The notes under the pieces are model-generated. The model worked only from the letters and a program-made list of their open reading frames with translations, did no database searches and was not told the DNA's origin. From JAVBPA01 sp031549925 (GTDB lineage Bacteria; Bacillota; Clostridia; Oscillospirales; CAG-272): 25,165 nucleotides of DNA. The position numbers and the translations under genes were made by a program. The stretch covers positions 1-25,165 of the forward strand of contig JAVBPA010000087.1 in the NCBI GenBank assembly GCA_031549925.1, in the 5' to 3' direction. Below are positions 23,321 to 25,165 of the stretch, in pieces; position 1 is the stretch's first letter, and every line of letters begins with the position of its first letter.

Positions 23321-25165
23321 TCATACAATTTCGATTTCAAGCGGTTTTCCCTCGGTGTTGTATGTGGTTGAAAACACCATATCGGACAGCCACTTCTTGA
23401 ACGCTGGGTTATCGTTGAACTGTTTGAACAGTTCCATATTGTCGGACATAATGCTGAAGATTACCGACTGCAGCACGCGGTCGCTGTCTGTTCGTGCCTC
23501 CTGTTTTTCGGCATTCCGCATGGCGTTCTGATAGGTTTGATCCTTGGAAACCATAGCAGGTATTCTGGATATCTGCTGCCGGACATTGTCCGCGTCTTTC
23601 CAGTCGATGTTTCCGAAAAGGTCATTGAAAGTCGTGAGAATGCTGGAGAGCAAATCAAGTTCCGGTTCGCGCTTGCCGCCGATGCCGCCTGTCGGGACAG
23701 GCTCGACTTCCGCGTCCGCATCTTCAAGCTGAATTGACATCTGTACCTTTGCCTCGGCGCGATAGCTTTCGAGATCAATCGCATCCAGAATCCCGGCAGA
23801 CAAATCTTCCTCCACCGGCGACGGCAGCTTCGGTAGGAGCAAGTTCATAAAGATAGAAAGTTTCTCCCATTCCGGGTTTCCATACGGCAGAATTGCGCCC
23901 AAAAATCCATATGTACGAACAAAGCCTTTTGCGGAGGATTTGAATTCGACCTGCGCGTTTTCATCAAGGGCTTTATACAGGCTTGCGCAAACGTCGAGAA
24001 TCGGATCAAGCTTGTCCCGCTCAGCCCCGTTGAGGTATAGCTCTACGAAGCTGTCGACATGGTACTGCGTGTAGACTTCGTGCTTTTCCATCGCCGAAAT
24101 GAGGTCATAGAGCTTGTTCGGGTCGGTTTCGCTGGACAGGATAGTCGTGCGGTAATAATGCGAAAACGCTTCCTGTATATCCTCCGGGTCATTGGCAAAG
24201 TCGAGGACGAAGGTATCGAGCTTTTGCGGGTGGGCGCGGTTGAGGCGCGAAAGCGTTTGCACAGCTTTGATGTCCGTCAGCATCTTGTCAACGTACATCG
24301 TGTGCAGCAGCGGTTCGTCGTAGCCTGTCTGGAATTTATCGGCGACGATTAGGAAACGATACGGATCAGATTTGAACGTCTTTTCTATGGCATTGCTGGG
24401 GAAGCCGTTAATGGACGATTCGTTGACTTGCTTGCCGTCGCGCTCTTTGTCTCCACTGAAAGCGAGAATGGCTTTGTAGGGGCTTTTGCGCGCATCGAGG
24501 CAGCGGCCGATGGCATAGTAATAATCGATGGCGCGATCGATACCCGCCGTGACTACCATCGCGCGGGCTTTCCCTCCGATTTTACCTTTGGCAATGACCT
24601 GCTCGTGGAAATGCTCCACAATCATTTCGGCTTTCACGGACATGGGGAAGCTGTCGCTCTCGACGAACTTGCGGAGCTTCTTCTGCGCTTTCTTTTTGTC
24701 AAACTCCGGGTCATCGGTAAGGGTTTTGATGAGCTTATAGTAGCTCTGTATCGGTGTATAAAACCGCAGCACGTCGAGAATAAAACCCTCTTGAATGGCC
24801 TGCTACATCGAATAATTGTGGAATGGGAAATGTTTCACCGTGCCGTCGGCCTGCGGGACAGACACGCCGAACATTTCGAGGGTCTTGTTCTTCGGCGTCG
24901 CGGTAAACGCGAAATAGCTGGCGTTTTTCAGCATCTTGCGGCCTTCCACGAGTTTGTTGATTTTATCTTCCACATCGTCATTCGGGTCGTAGTCGCCGCC
25001 GAGAGCGATGTTCATCTGCGCCGACATGCTGCCGCTCTGACTGCTGTGCGCTTCATCGATGATGATGGCGAACTTGCGGTTTTTGTGTGCCGTTCCGATG
25101 TCACCCAGGATAATCGGGAATTTATGAACCGTGGTGATGATGATCTTCTTGCCGCCCGTGATGGC
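23321..25165 (-). pseudogene. hsdR: Type I restriction HsdR, C-terminal part, with an amber stop, cut by the window edge
   Basis: The frame runs from the right edge to TGA at 23321 and encodes about 613 residues of a family usually near 1000; the N-terminal nuclease part is outside the window. HsdR is the ATP-driven translocase and nuclease subunit of type I restriction systems. Visible motor motifs are ITTVHKFP, IIIDEAHSSQSG (motif II), FAFTATP (motif III), MVVTAGIDRA and FLIVADKFQTGYDEP with LSRLNRAHPQK (motifs V-VI). A TAG at 24803-24805 interrupts YSM*QAIQEGFILDVL, where the family has a Lys or Arg. This separates the DEAH half from the rest. G+C content is much higher than elsewhere in the window. 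No hsdM or hsdS is visible; they could lie outside to the right. Confidence 0.87.

Noticed and set aside
24059..24352. Open frames on the plus strand inside the hsdR region
   Set aside because: They are antisense shadows of a GC-richer coding gene; the minus frame has the helicase motifs.
22943..24805. Recoding of TAG as a sense codon, suggested by in-frame TAG in two neighbouring genes
   Set aside because: TAG is used as an ordinary stop elsewhere in the window (the solute-binding protein, a MacB-like permease, the Nudix hydrolase and the small importer protein), each at the natural protein end and next to a following start. The S66 gene also has a frameshift, so decay explains it better.
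1..25165. CRISPR arrays, tRNA or rRNA genes and complete insertion sequences
   Set aside because: I saw no regularly spaced repeats, no cloverleaf or rRNA signature and no transposase; only the hairpin patch at 19534-19608 is suggestive of a mobile element.

Overview
The window looks like an accessory stretch of a low-GC Bacillota (Clostridia-like) chromosome. By eye, most of it is strongly AT-rich. Shine-Dalgarno sites are GGAG/AGGA-like, genes are packed in short operons with overlapping ends, and lipoproteins carry Gram-positive-style signal peptides. This placement is inferred from style and gene content; no taxonomic marker gene is present.

Region by region. (1) 15-5141, minus strand: a five-gene unit driven by a good sigma-A promoter at 5168-5196. 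It encodes a GNAT acetyltransferase resembling streptothricin acetyltransferases, a GNAT-Nudix-Nudix fusion, a single Nudix hydrolase, a penicillin-binding-protein-like serine hydrolase fused to a GNAT domain, and a YhbS-type GNAT. That is four GNAT domains, three Nudix domains and one serine hydrolase on one transcript. (2) 5353-7160, plus strand, divergent: an amino-acid kinase resembling glutamate 5-kinase without a PUA domain, and a protein with a possible BtrH/C39-like papain-fold domain. (3) 7332-8330, minus: a SpoU/TrmH RNA 2'-O-methyltransferase with a leader holding a promoter, a hairpin at the predicted transcript 5' end and a 34-codon ORF. (4) 8446-12644, minus: a CUT1-type sugar ABC importer (solute-binding lipoprotein fused to a propeller-like domain, two permeases) plus a small membrane-anchored protein, without its own ATPase. 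(5) 12932-17697, minus: a MacB/FtsX-like ABC system (ATPase and two permeases) preceded by a lipoprotein with two CxxC motifs and an LRR lipoprotein. (6) 17698-18269: extremely AT-rich intergenic DNA. (7) 18270-19379, plus: an orphan ABC-2-type permease. (8) 19380-19987: non-coding, with a gene-end remnant and a long hairpin. (9) 19988-23194, plus: a large BspA-like LRR_5 protein, then an S66 LD-carboxypeptidase/MccF-like gene broken by a frameshift and an amber codon. (10) 23321 to the right edge, minus: the C-terminal part of a type I restriction HsdR gene, much richer in G+C and broken by an in-frame amber codon.

How the genes may work together. Regions 1-3 read as a small-molecule modification and resistance-like neighbourhood (acetyl transfer, nucleotide-derivative hydrolysis, serine hydrolase, rRNA-type methyltransferase). 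Regions 4-5 are two envelope ABC systems with unusual lipoprotein partners. Regions 8-10 look like decaying, recently acquired DNA. The observations most worth checking are the multi-fusion GNAT/Nudix operon, the structured leader of the methyltransferase gene, the lipoprotein-linked MacB operon, and the repeated 8-nt ATGAnTAA gene overlaps.
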